The notes under the pieces are model-generated. The model was not told where the DNA came from, searched no databases, and worked only from the letters and a program-made list of their open reading frames with translations. Below are positions 33,542 through 41,111 of a DNA stretch of 64,000 nucleotides, piece after piece. The stretch is taken from contig CANLDN010000011.1 of assembly GCA_947489445.1 (NCBI GenBank), forward strand, positions 1-64,000, given 5' to 3'. Both the position numbers and the translations under genes were made by a program. This DNA comes from an uncultured Paracoccaceae bacterium. Its GTDB lineage: Bacteria > Pseudomonadota > Alphaproteobacteria > Rhodobacterales > Rhodobacteraceae. Within the stretch, counting starts at the first letter, position 1. Each line of letters opens with the position of its first letter.

Positions 33542-34999
33542 ATGGCTGAACGTAAGCGCAAGATTTATGGGACCATGCGTGTAGGGTCTGCGCAAATTGG
33601 TATTGCGATTGAAAAACTGGCAGAGGTTGTGGGGCCAATTCGTAAGCTATCGCCCATCATGATGGACTCTCAGAGCTTACTGGGAGGGCTCGATCTGCGC
33701 GGTGATCTCATCCCTGTTTTGGATCCATCGTCAATTTGCGGGTCTGGGACGGCCATTCGTGAACCACAGTTTGCCGTGATATTGCGTCATGAAGGGCAAT
33801 TGATGGGGATAGGGATCGACGAAATCACTGGCTTGGCTCAAGTGCATGACGACGATATGCGCGTTTTTGACCGTATGGCCGCGCACGATCCTGGCGTTGT
33901 TTTGGGTGGTTTTCTTGATAACGGGACGGTCACAACCGTACTAGATGTGCCGCGCGTTTTCACCATGGTTGATACGCTATCAGTTAAGGCGAAATCGACT
34001 GAGCAGGTGGACAAACGCGACACCGCTCGACTTCAAATGCTGACCTTTGAGGCTGGCGGCGCCCTGTTTTCTATTGGCGCAACGGAAGTTTACGGCACAG
34101 TACCGCGCCAGAAGATTATTCAAGGCTCGATGACCGGAGGTAACTGCCTTGGAAGCATCACATATCATGATAGGCGCGTGCCGGTGATGAGCACTGTGGG
34201 GGTTTTCGGTGTTGGTTGTCACAAGCATTATCAAGATGCGGAAACCGTCGTTCTGAAGTTTCCCAATAATCGCCTGCTCGGGTTTGCTGTTGATGCGATC
34301 AATACAATTGAAGCGATCGATCCTGATAGCTATGTCCCGCTTCCCGATGTGATCGCGCAGCAAAACGACTTTCTCTCCGGTGTCAGGATTGCGGCAGACA
34401 AGTCTCAGATATATGCGCTAGACGGCGTGGCCCTTCGGCAGGATCAAGGCCTCGTCGCAGTTGCCGATCTGTCGGATGGTCCGACGGAAGAGACGAATGA
34501 TGGGCAAGAGGCATCCGAAAATGAAGCGGCATCAGGTTCGCGCGAGAGGTACCTTCTGTTTGATATAGCAGAACCCATGGCTACCCCGCTCAGCCAAGTC
34601 GTACGTATTATACCCCGTCCAACGGAACTGACGCCATTGCTGCAAGGGCAACGAGGGGTCGAAGGGGTTTTTGCGCACGAAGGTCATTCCATTCCTTTGA
34701 TCAATTTGAATGAGGATGCAGCCTTTGATCGTGCGGCGATCGTTGATGCTCGCGTGTTGATCGTTGGGCAAGGCGGGAAACAAGTTGGCTTTGCGGTTAA
34801 TCGTGTCCGTAGCATTGAAGTCTCCGCTTGGCAGCACCGCTACGAAACAGGCGAAAGCCAGGAAGTGGGTTCGCTGGTGCAATTGGGCAGAGGGGCAAAT
34901 TCACGTGTCTTGCAGTGCATAAACCTCGCAGAAGAAGCAGCAATCTATCAAGCTGCACTGCAGTCCCAAGATTCGCCTGACGCGCAGCTGTCGGACTGA
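33542..34999 (+). CDS. Three-domain CheW-like coupling protein
   Basis: A 485-residue protein made of three successive CheW-like domains: residues about 10-150 (QIGIAIEKLAEVVGPIRKLSPI, LDLRGDLIPVLD), 160-300 (LFSIGATEVYGTVP, GSITYHDRRVPVM) and 335-475 (SQVVRIIPRPTELTPLL, GVFAHEGHSIPLINL). CheW domains link chemoreceptors to the CheA kinase, but single-domain CheW is usual; triple CheW proteins are rarer and would be able to bridge several receptors. It starts ten bases after the multi-PAS receptor stop, so they are surely one operon. ATG 33542 (MAERKRKIYG) is preferred. Confidence 0.85.
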   Translation: MAERKRKIYGTMRVGSAQIGIAIEKLAEVVGPIRKLSPIMMDSQSLLGGLDLRGDLIPVLDPSSICGSGTAIREPQFAVILRHEGQLMGIGIDEITGLAQVHDDDMRVFDRMAAHDPGVVLGGFLDNGTVTTVLDVPRVFTMVDTLSVKAKSTEQVDKRDTARLQMLTFEAGGALFSIGATEVYGTVPRQKIIQGSMTGGNCLGSITYHDRRVPVMSTVGVFGVGCHKHYQDAETVVLKFPNNRLLGFAVDAINTIEAIDPDSYVPLPDVIAQQNDFLSGVRIAADKSQIYALDGVALRQDQGLVAVADLSDGPTEETNDGQEASENEAASGSRERYLLFDIAEPMATPLSQVVRIIPRPTELTPLLQGQRGVEGVFAHEGHSIPLINLNEDAAFDRAAIVDARVLIVGQGGKQVGFAVNRVRSIEVSAWQHRYETGESQEVGSLVQLGRGANSRVLQCINLAEEAAIYQAALQSQDSPDAQLSD

Positions 35000-35075
35000 T
35001 TGGTAATCGTCAGGCTGCCTTAAGTCATAATTAACCAAAACGACTTTAACACCGTTGTTCAGGTTGGAGTTGGCT

Positions 35076-36662
35076 ATGAAGCATTTGTCGAAGATCGAAA
35101 CAGGTTCTCTTCTGATTGATCGCGCTATTTCGATCGAGAATGCCGTATTGGTCGCCAACGGTCGGATGAACGTGCGCTTGACTGACGGCGCTTATGCAAG
35201 ATGCGCAGCTTCGCACGATGGTCTTCAGAGGATCATTAATGAAAACCGCCACGTTTACGGCATTACAACGGGGTTTGGCCCGCTCGCCAATCGTTTGGTT
35301 AGCTCAGATAATGGAATCGCGCTTCAACAAAACTTGATCCATCATCTCGCGAGTGGGATTGGCCCAAACTTTCGCTGGGCTGAAGCCAGAGCCATTGTTT
35401 TGGCGCGTTTGATGTCAGTCGTGCAAGGCGCGTCAGGCGCGTCTGCGTCACTGATCAATATGCTTGTGGCTGTGTTAAACTCTCGCTTCGCTCCAGCAAT
35501 CCCCTGTCGCGGCACTGTTGGGGCTTCCGGCGATCTCACTCCTTTGGCCCATGTAGCGTTATGCCTTCAAGGTCGCGGTAACTTTCTGAATGAGAATGGC
35601 ACCAACGTTCCAGCAACCGTTGTCTTATCATCATTGTCACTGCCGGCGTTGAGCCTTGCGGATCGCGATGGTTTGGCCCTGGTAAACGGAACCTCGGCAA
35701 TGACTGGTTTAGCCTGTTTCAACACGATGCAGGTCACCCACGCAATACACTGGTCGATGGCGACAACAGCACTTATGGCTGAAGTATTGGGTGGGCGCAT
35801 TGAAGCCTGGCACGCCGCGTTTGGGATGCTGAGGCCACATGCAGGACAGATTTTTGTCGCCGAAAAGCTACGTGAACATTTATCCGGAAGTGAATGGATT
35901 ATCCGCAAACCGATATCCGAACGTGTACTGACTGGCCGAGGGGGCTGGACCGAGGACATCACGGGGCAGGATGCATATAGTTTGCGTTGTGCGCCTCAGG
36001 TTATTGGCGCTGTTTTTGATCTGGCAGATTGGCATAAAAAGACTGTGCAGCATGAATTGTGTTCAGTGACGGACAACCCGATTTTTCCAAGTAGCGCAGA
36101 CGATGCGATTGCGCTTCATGGAGGTAATTTCATGGGGCAGCATATTGGTCTTGCATCTGATGCGTTGGCGGGGGGAATTGCGGTTTTGGCTGGGCTTGTT
36201 GAACGGCAGATCGCCCGGCTGACTGATGAAAAACTCAACAACGGCTTGTCGGCATTCTTGCATCAAGGGCAGCCGGGGTTGAATTCAGGTTTGATGGGGG
36301 CGCAGGTAACAGCAACTGCCCTGTTGGCAGAAATCAGATCTGTTGGCCCCTCATCGATACATTCCATTTCGACCAACGGGGCAAATCAGGATGTTGTTTC
36401 GATGGGCACGATTGCGGCCCGGCTGGTGCGCGACAAATTGGTTCTATTGTCGCAAATTCAAGCGATAATGTGCATCGCCGTGGCGCAGGCTATGGATATT
36501 CGCATAAGTGAAGGTTCGAAAAAGGAATTCTCGCCCAATGCTAAGGCCTTGAGGCATTTTGTGCGGAAACAGAGTGAAGTTATCACAACTGACCGTCCGC
36601 TTGGGCAGGAGATTGAGATGATCGCCGCGGCGATTGTCGACATTCCCCCGCCCAGTTCTTAG
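35076..36662 (+). CDS. Tyrosine ammonia-lyase
   Basis: A 528-residue aromatic amino acid ammonia-lyase that makes the MIO cofactor from A150-S151-G152 (GTVGASGDLTPLAH). Y61 (YGITTGFGPLAN) and NGTSAMTG, QDAYSLRCAPQ, TDNPIF and HGGNFMGQH complete the active site. The selectivity pair in LIHHLASG reads His90-Leu91, the tyrosine-selective pattern (His-Leu) known from Rhodobacter TAL, rather than Ser-His of histidine lyases or Phe-Leu of phenylalanine lyases. It therefore most likely converts tyrosine to p-coumarate, the chromophore precursor of the PYP encoded on the other side of the gas vesicle cluster. The upstream frame extension is ignored in favour of MKHLSKIETG. Confidence 0.88.
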   Translation: MKHLSKIETGSLLIDRAISIENAVLVANGRMNVRLTDGAYARCAASHDGLQRIINENRHVYGITTGFGPLANRLVSSDNGIALQQNLIHHLASGIGPNFRWAEARAIVLARLMSVVQGASGASASLINMLVAVLNSRFAPAIPCRGTVGASGDLTPLAHVALCLQGRGNFLNENGTNVPATVVLSSLSLPALSLADRDGLALVNGTSAMTGLACFNTMQVTHAIHWSMATTALMAEVLGGRIEAWHAAFGMLRPHAGQIFVAEKLREHLSGSEWIIRKPISERVLTGRGGWTEDITGQDAYSLRCAPQVIGAVFDLADWHKKTVQHELCSVTDNPIFPSSADDAIALHGGNFMGQHIGLASDALAGGIAVLAGLVERQIARLTDEKLNNGLSAFLHQGQPGLNSGLMGAQVTATALLAEIRSVGPSSIHSISTNGANQDVVSMGTIAARLVRDKLVLLSQIQAIMCIAVAQAMDIRISEGSKKEFSPNAKALRHFVRKQSEVITTDRPLGQEIEMIAAAIVDIPPPSS

Positions 36663-36664
36663 CT

Positions 36665-36877
36665 TTACGCTGCAGCCGGATCGACGGTCAAGCCAACTGC
36701 TTCGGCATATTTCAGCCAGGTTTCGACCGATGCAACGACGGCGCGGACTTCGATTGCAATAAGTTCGATACCGACGAGTGAAATACGGACGAAAGCATCA
36801 ATGACGACGCCTTTATCCAAGATGCGATCAACGACTTCTGCGATAGACGCCGATGCAACGTTTTTTTCGATTGCCAT
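36665..36877 (-). CDS. gvpA: Gas vesicle major shell protein GvpA
   Basis: A 70-residue hydrophobic protein with the canonical GvpA core: SIAEVVDRILDKGVVIDAFVRISLVGIELIAIEVRAVVASVETWLKYAEAVGLT. It polymerises into the gas-permeable ribbed wall of gas vesicles, which give buoyancy. The ATG at 36877 (MAIEKNVAS) has GAGG at proper spacing; another ATG six bases upstream is possible. It is the last gene of the - strand array and is separated from the preceding gene by about 145 bases, so it likely has its own promoter. Its stop codon lies two bases from the stop of the convergent TAL gene. Confidence 0.95.
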   Translation of the reverse strand: MAIEKNVASASIAEVVDRILDKGVVIDAFVRISLVGIELIAIEVRAVVASVETWLKYAEAVGLTVDPAAA

Positions 36878-37022
36878 GTTCATATCCTCAATAGTGACAT
36901 CCGTGGGTTGCCCGTGCAGGACACCTTAGACCCTTGTAAGCGTTCGAAAATAACAAACCGTGACCATACAGAGATTTTTGTGATGTCGGCAGCGAAACTG
37001 CGTAAAATTGAAGTAATCTGGC

Positions 37023-38216
37023 TTAGCTCGCCCGCGCCGTTTTTAGGGTATGAGCTGCCAAAAGCTCGGCTGTCGCAAATCGCAAATCGTCGACCAATTC
37101 CGTCAGCTTTTCAGATGGATCCGCTGATTGAATGGTTGTTGGCGCGATGACGGTATCGCCCAGCCGACTTTTCAGTTGGGCGATAAGATCGTCAGCCAGA
37201 TGATCGCGATTACCTTCGCACATCGTAAAGTAACGATCCGCGATGCCGGATAAGGTGGATGCAAGCCCGTCAGATTCACGTGGATGCTCCAACTCACTTG
37301 TCACAACTTCAAGTCGAGAGATGGCGGTGTTCAATGCCGTTCCAAAACGTGCAAATGTTTGCCGTTGTGCGGTGATGTCATTTGGAAGAACTGGCTTACA
37401 TACATCGGTGATTTGCAGTTTCTGCAAGACGTCCGCCATATGTTTGATGCGCTGCAATAACTCATCATTCTGGGTGGTCTGTGCATTTATTAGGTCGGTG
37501 TTTGCGGCCAAAGCAGTCGTGATGACGGCCAAACTGTCGGTGGACAGATCGCCTATGTTCGCTTCGATCGTATGTCGCGCTTCAAATGCTGCGCAAACAG
37601 ATTCCAGCCGCGCGATCACATGCGCCATTGCCGTTCCCTGGCGCGCGATGGACTGGTGAATGGGGGCCATATCGACAGTCGGCGTTAGTGAAGCAGAGCG
37701 CTGGGCGAGTTGGGCAAGGATTTCGGCAAGAACGTTTGATGGGTCAGTATGATGCAGGTCGCTTTGCAATTGATCGAGCTTTGTGATGATCGTGCTCAGC
37801 GACTGGGCGTTTGGGTTCATCGCTTCATCTTGGGTGTTGTCGGTCGATCGATTGTCCAAAGGACCATCCTGCCGCTCCGATGATTTGAACCGAAGAAGTT
37901 GATCCATTTGGGTGCTGATCTTATCGAGCACTGCAGCTAGATCACCTGATGCTTCTCGACTGGTTTGGAACGTCGGCTCTAAGGCTGCGGTATGGTTTTG
38001 GCGTTGTACGGGATCAAGCGCGATCGCGCTGCTGCGAATATGGTCAGGCAGACCAGGCGCATCAGCCAAGACGATCCGCCCATCCGCCAGGGCGGCCACG
38101 AATACGCCATTTTCGGCCGCCGCCGCCAGGATAGCACCACTGTCAGAGGGTTCATCAATTATGTAATGCACAAGGTCGCAGTCGCGCAGTAATTCCAATT
38201 GTGTTCTGGTTTCCAT
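37023..38216 (-). CDS. 397-residue helical protein of unknown function in the gas vesicle cluster
   Basis: No family recognised. The N-terminal 75 residues (METRTQLELLRDCDLVHYIIDEPSDSG ... AALADGRIVLADAPG) look like a compact alpha/beta domain. The remaining 320 residues are almost entirely alpha-helical, rich in Ala, Leu, Gln, Asp and Thr, with repeated heptad-like runs (LDKISTQMDQLL, IITKLDQLQSDL, IARLESVCAAFE, ISRLEVVTSEL), suggesting elongated coiled coils. Position between gvpA and gvpK makes a role in vesicle shape, tethering or stabilisation (a GvpC-like job) plausible, but this is inference from location only. Start is ATG 38216; a TTG 15 bases upstream is also in frame. Confidence 0.7.
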   Translation of the reverse strand: METRTQLELLRDCDLVHYIIDEPSDSGAILAAAAENGVFVAALADGRIVLADAPGLPDHIRSSAIALDPVQRQNHTAALEPTFQTSREASGDLAAVLDKISTQMDQLLRFKSSERQDGPLDNRSTDNTQDEAMNPNAQSLSTIITKLDQLQSDLHHTDPSNVLAEILAQLAQRSASLTPTVDMAPIHQSIARQGTAMAHVIARLESVCAAFEARHTIEANIGDLSTDSLAVITTALAANTDLINAQTTQNDELLQRIKHMADVLQKLQITDVCKPVLPNDITAQRQTFARFGTALNTAISRLEVVTSELEHPRESDGLASTLSGIADRYFTMCEGNRDHLADDLIAQLKSRLGDTVIAPTTIQSADPSEKLTELVDDLRFATAELLAAHTLKTARAS

Positions 38217-38312
38217 CAGGGCGACTTTCAATCTGTTCTAATGCAGCGGGGGATCTGGCTACCGTTCGCCAAAACCGATAGCGAACTTAACTTAAAAACG
38301 GTTTAAGCCCGC

Positions 38313-38648
38313 TCAAATCGTTTTGCCGAGCGGACCAAGATCAAGAGACAGATCGCCCGGCTTAAGCCCAAACTGATTTGCAAGCTTGTAGATTGCATTT
38401 TCAGCGCGCATCAATGTGGTTCCGAGCTGCTCTTCCTGATCTTCGGTCAGATGCCCGTTTTCCATTTTGCGGATGGCCTGAAGCTCCATCAATTGTCGCA
38501 AGAATTCCATCAACCCGAGGACCAGTTTTGCCAAATCCTGCTCAACCGTTTCAGGGTCGATCGCCACCCGACCTGTGCCGTTGGTCGCGCCATTTAGGAA
38601 AGCGTTGATATCGCCGCTGGCCAGTTCAATGGATCCGATGTCAGGCAT
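38313..38648 (-). CDS. gvpK: Gas vesicle protein GvpK
   Basis: A 111-residue GvpK. The core is RVAIDPETVEQDLAKLVLGLMEFLRQLMELQAIRKMENGHLTEDQEEQLGTTLMRAENAIYKLANQFGLKPGDLSLDLGPLG, which matches the family over its full length (helix pair and L..L.L.LGPLG end). GvpK is an essential assembly protein whose action is poorly understood. ATG 38648 (MPDIGSIELA) is the likeliest start and overlaps the preceding GvpF/L gene by eight bases. Confidence 0.93.
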   Translation of the reverse strand: MPDIGSIELASGDINAFLNGATNGTGRVAIDPETVEQDLAKLVLGLMEFLRQLMELQAIRKMENGHLTEDQEEQLGTTLMRAENAIYKLANQFGLKPGDLSLDLGPLGKTI

Positions 38649-39249
38649 GAGCACCCTGATGCAAATGTTGCCCTGCAAAGCTGAGGGGGACCCAAAGGCC
38701 GCTAACCGTCAGCTTGCGATGCTGCGGGAAAGCCGGAGCATCTTTCTTGATCCGCTCTATCACTGTCGTTACATCATGACGTGGCACCAACACATCACAT
38801 CTGACCGCATTTTTGGCCTGTGTCTGGCGGGACAGATATCCTTCTGCGAGCCGTGTCAGTAATGAATATGCTTCGTCATTCTGATGTTGCGACTGTATTC
38901 TACCGCGCAACCATGACCGCCCGGTTCCGGTATGGCGCGGGACCCCGTCACGCATGGGCGCTGCCAGCGTTAGAGTGAACTGCCCTTTGCGATACAAGGC
39001 GGAAATCTGCTGCACGATGCTTTCATTATGCTGTTCTGTATAGGTTATCGCGTCTTGCAAGGTCGTATGTTGCGTGGGTGCGAGCGGAACAAAATCAAGG
39101 CCGGCTTTGAAAAGCTGTTGCAGTTTCGCCAATTTGGCGCGGGTGCTGTCCGGCACCTCGTGCGCAACCAGTACATGAAGTGTTCCGACAGGAACGGTGA
39201 AAATGCCCGGCATCGGTTTTTCTGCTGTGACCCAGCCGATCACCCACAT
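38641..39249 (-). CDS. GvpF/GvpL family gas vesicle protein (short)
   Basis: A 202-residue member of the GvpF/GvpL family. It carries family-like pieces: LQDAITYTEQHNESIVQQISALYRKGQFTLTLAAP, AEGYLSRQTQAKNAVRC, KLTVSGLWVPLSFAGQ. It lacks the N-terminal region with the LPxRFG-type motif that the longer paralogues have, so it may be a reduced version. Starts with ATG 39249 overlapping the gvpJ-like gene. GvpF/L proteins interact with GvpA and chaperone shell assembly. Confidence 0.8.
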   Translation of the reverse strand: MWVIGWVTAEKPMPGIFTVPVGTLHVLVAHEVPDSTRAKLAKLQQLFKAGLDFVPLAPTQHTTLQDAITYTEQHNESIVQQISALYRKGQFTLTLAAPMRDGVPRHTGTGRSWLRGRIQSQHQNDEAYSLLTRLAEGYLSRQTQAKNAVRCDVLVPRHDVTTVIERIKKDAPAFPQHRKLTVSGLWVPLSFAGQHLHQGAHA

Positions 39250-39461
39250 GACGCGGACTGCCGATCCGATGCGATCTTGTCCGACGATGCCAGCATCAGG
39301 TCAACCCCAAGGAAAACAAGATCAATATCGGCCACCGTCAGCCACAACTCGCCGCGAATGACAACGCCGTGCCGCAAAAGCCCATCCACAAGATCAACCA
39401 GCCGCCCGTCGCTACTTGTCAATGCATCGTCGGGAGACGCAAAATCAACATCAAGCGACAT
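39240..39461 (-). CDS. GvpA/GvpJ-family minor shell protein
   Basis: A 73-residue relative of GvpA: LVDLVDGLLRHGVVIRGELWLTVADIDLVFLGVDLMLASSDKI parallels the GvpA core (ILDKGVVI..., ISLVGIELI), with the acidic first segment replaced. Minor GvpA-like proteins (GvpJ, GvpM, GvpS) shape the conical tips and nucleation of vesicles. I cannot say which of these it equals. Start ATG 39461 (MSLDVDFASP) overlaps the upstream gene by eleven bases. Confidence 0.85.
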   Translation of the reverse strand: MSLDVDFASPDDALTSSDGRLVDLVDGLLRHGVVIRGELWLTVADIDLVFLGVDLMLASSDKIASDRQSASCG

Positions 39462-40164
39462 CGCATTCCTCCCGATTTTGTTCTGTAGAAACAAAGCTAT
39501 AGGGCGGCAGAGGGCCGCGCATGGTCAGCCGAAGGCCCAGTGCCTGGGTTTCCTGAGCAAAATCACGCCCGATCGTCAAAAGCTTGTCGATCTGCTCGCG
39601 CGACGCAAGGACGGATATGTCAATCAATCTTTGGTTTGTGGGTTTCTGAGCTGGGCAGATACACTGGACCGTTCTTTCAGTCTGAGCCAAGAGTGTCCGG
39701 GCAAGTTGCCGTCTGCATTGTCCCAGCGTTTCCCTTTTGACACGAGCCGACAGCCTTTTTTGCAAAAACGCGCGTCCCGTAGCGATGGGTGTTTCTTTGT
39801 TCTTACTGTCTTGATGCGGCAGAATGGACAAGTGAATGCTGTATTCCCCCAAACCACGAAATCGTTCAATTTGTTCTGAATAGGTTTGGAGGTGATCTGC
39901 GACATGACGCGCAATACTTTCGTCGGATGACAAAATCGTTCCGAATTTAACCGGCAATACGGTGCCATCATCCATGTAGCGCGCCAACAATGCATTGTGT
40001 CGAATTGCGGCGGCAATCATGTCGTCCTCTGTGGTGTCCCGCTTTCGATCATCCACGTCGGTCACAATCGCGGTCAGCCCGGCGACCGGTAACAACCTGT
40101 GCTGACCACCAACATCCTCTGGCGAGCCAAGTATATCTGCAATGGCATGAAGGAGAACGGTCAT
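39451..40164 (-). CDS. gvpL: GvpL/GvpF family gas vesicle protein
   Basis: A 237-residue GvpL/F protein: LLHAIADILGSP, LPVKFGTILSSDESIARHVADHLQTYSEQIERFRGLGEYSIHL and the C-terminal LGLRLTMRGPLPPYSFVS (R-x-GP-PPYSF) are hallmark. It has the motif VLPVKFGT that in the family reads LPLRFG. Assembly chaperone role by family. Start ATG 40164, five bases downstream of the preceding stop codon; a TTG two codons upstream is possible. Confidence 0.9.
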   Translation of the reverse strand: MTVLLHAIADILGSPEDVGGQHRLLPVAGLTAIVTDVDDRKRDTTEDDMIAAAIRHNALLARYMDDGTVLPVKFGTILSSDESIARHVADHLQTYSEQIERFRGLGEYSIHLSILPHQDSKNKETPIATGRAFLQKRLSARVKRETLGQCRRQLARTLLAQTERTVQCICPAQKPTNQRLIDISVLASREQIDKLLTIGRDFAQETQALGLRLTMRGPLPPYSFVSTEQNREECDVA

Positions 40165-40166
40165 TT

Positions 40167-41111
40167 TCAAGCGACCTGACGATTGTTGTCTGGCAGCGAT
40201 GCGGTGCCTTCTGACCAGCTTTTCAACATCGGAAAGCCTTGTTCCGGCTGCGCCAGCCCCGTTCCTGCGACAAGTATATCCGCGGCGCGACGGATACGAT
40301 CGGCGATTGCCGGATCTGACTGTCGCAAGAGCCGTTTCTTGGTTGTGGTGATCTGTGACAAGTCTGGCATTGAGTTGTAGTCAAACAAGCGCAGCGCATC
40401 TTTCAGCATAGAGCCGGTCACGTTTTCCAAAACCAGCGAGTTGAATGATGCTGCGGGCGCTGGTCCGATTTGACGGATCCGCAGACCTTCGGTCCAGATG
40501 TCATCAATTGCTTCGACGGCCCGGTCCAGCCACATCGTTGCGGTTTCGTCGATCAGAAGAACCGCGCTGAACACTGTTTCAGCCTCACCTGGCAGCGTGA
40601 TCAGATCTTTTGCGATGCTTGCAAGCAAGCCCTGAATTTCGACAACCAGACGCATTTTGAGCGCCGTGACAGCGCGTTCCAGCATTGGCGGATTGATAAG
40701 AGGTGCATCAAATAAGGGCGCAAGTTCGGGTGAGTGTCGAAATTGTGCCAAGACCCCCTCACTCTTCCAGTCAACGATCAATTGATACTGAACCTTGCCA
40801 ACCAGCTTTGTTTGCAATTGCGCCAGATACGCGGTGTTTGCCAATATCATTGCTTCCGCGTCTGAAACCCGTAGTGATTGGCGCGGCAATACAGGCAATA
40901 CCGTGGCGATTGGCATTAACTGTTCAAGCACGGATTGCCGCCGCGCTGCCCCGCGTAACTCTACTTTTCGGCTTTGTGGCAGGCGCAACACTGGACTGCA
41001 TTCACGTTCCATGATGATGGTGAAATCCGCGACATGGTGGACGCGCACATTCAGCCGTTCTGGGATATCGTGGTAGCCGGGCAAAAGGGCGATCAAATCA
41101 TATTGGGACAT
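40167..41111 (-). CDS. Divergent long GvpL/F-like protein
   Basis: A 314-residue protein that ends with GLRIRQIGPAPAASFNSLVL, an echo of the GvpF/L C-terminal motif (R-x-x-GP-P-x-SF), and begins MSQYDLIALLPGYHDIPERLNVRVHHVADFTIIM, so it looks like a diverged member of the family with an extended C terminus (about residues 225-314). The middle helical region (VLEQLMPIATVLPVLPRQSLRVSDAEAM) corresponds to the LPxRFG region but lacks the exact motif. Ends inside the cdc48-like gene's 3' end overlap; translationally coupled. Function is presumably gas vesicle assembly. Confidence 0.72.
   Translation of the reverse strand: MSQYDLIALLPGYHDIPERLNVRVHHVADFTIIMERECSPVLRLPQSRKVELRGAARRQSVLEQLMPIATVLPVLPRQSLRVSDAEAMILANTAYLAQLQTKLVGKVQYQLIVDWKSEGVLAQFRHSPELAPLFDAPLINPPMLERAVTALKMRLVVEIQGLLASIAKDLITLPGEAETVFSAVLLIDETATMWLDRAVEAIDDIWTEGLRIRQIGPAPAASFNSLVLENVTGSMLKDALRLFDYNSMPDLSQITTTKKRLLRQSDPAIADRIRRAADILVAGTGLAQPEQGFPMLKSWSEGTASLPDNNRQVA

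Noticed and set aside
35076..36662. Annotation as histidine ammonia-lyase (hutH)
   Set aside because: The selectivity pair is His-Leu rather than Ser-His, no hut genes are adjacent, and the PYP pathway context fits tyrosine.
36884..37022. Sigma-54 or other defined promoter for gvpA
   Set aside because: I looked for TGGCAC-N5-TTGCA and for standard -35/-10 pairs upstream of gvpA and found none convincing, although a promoter there is likely.
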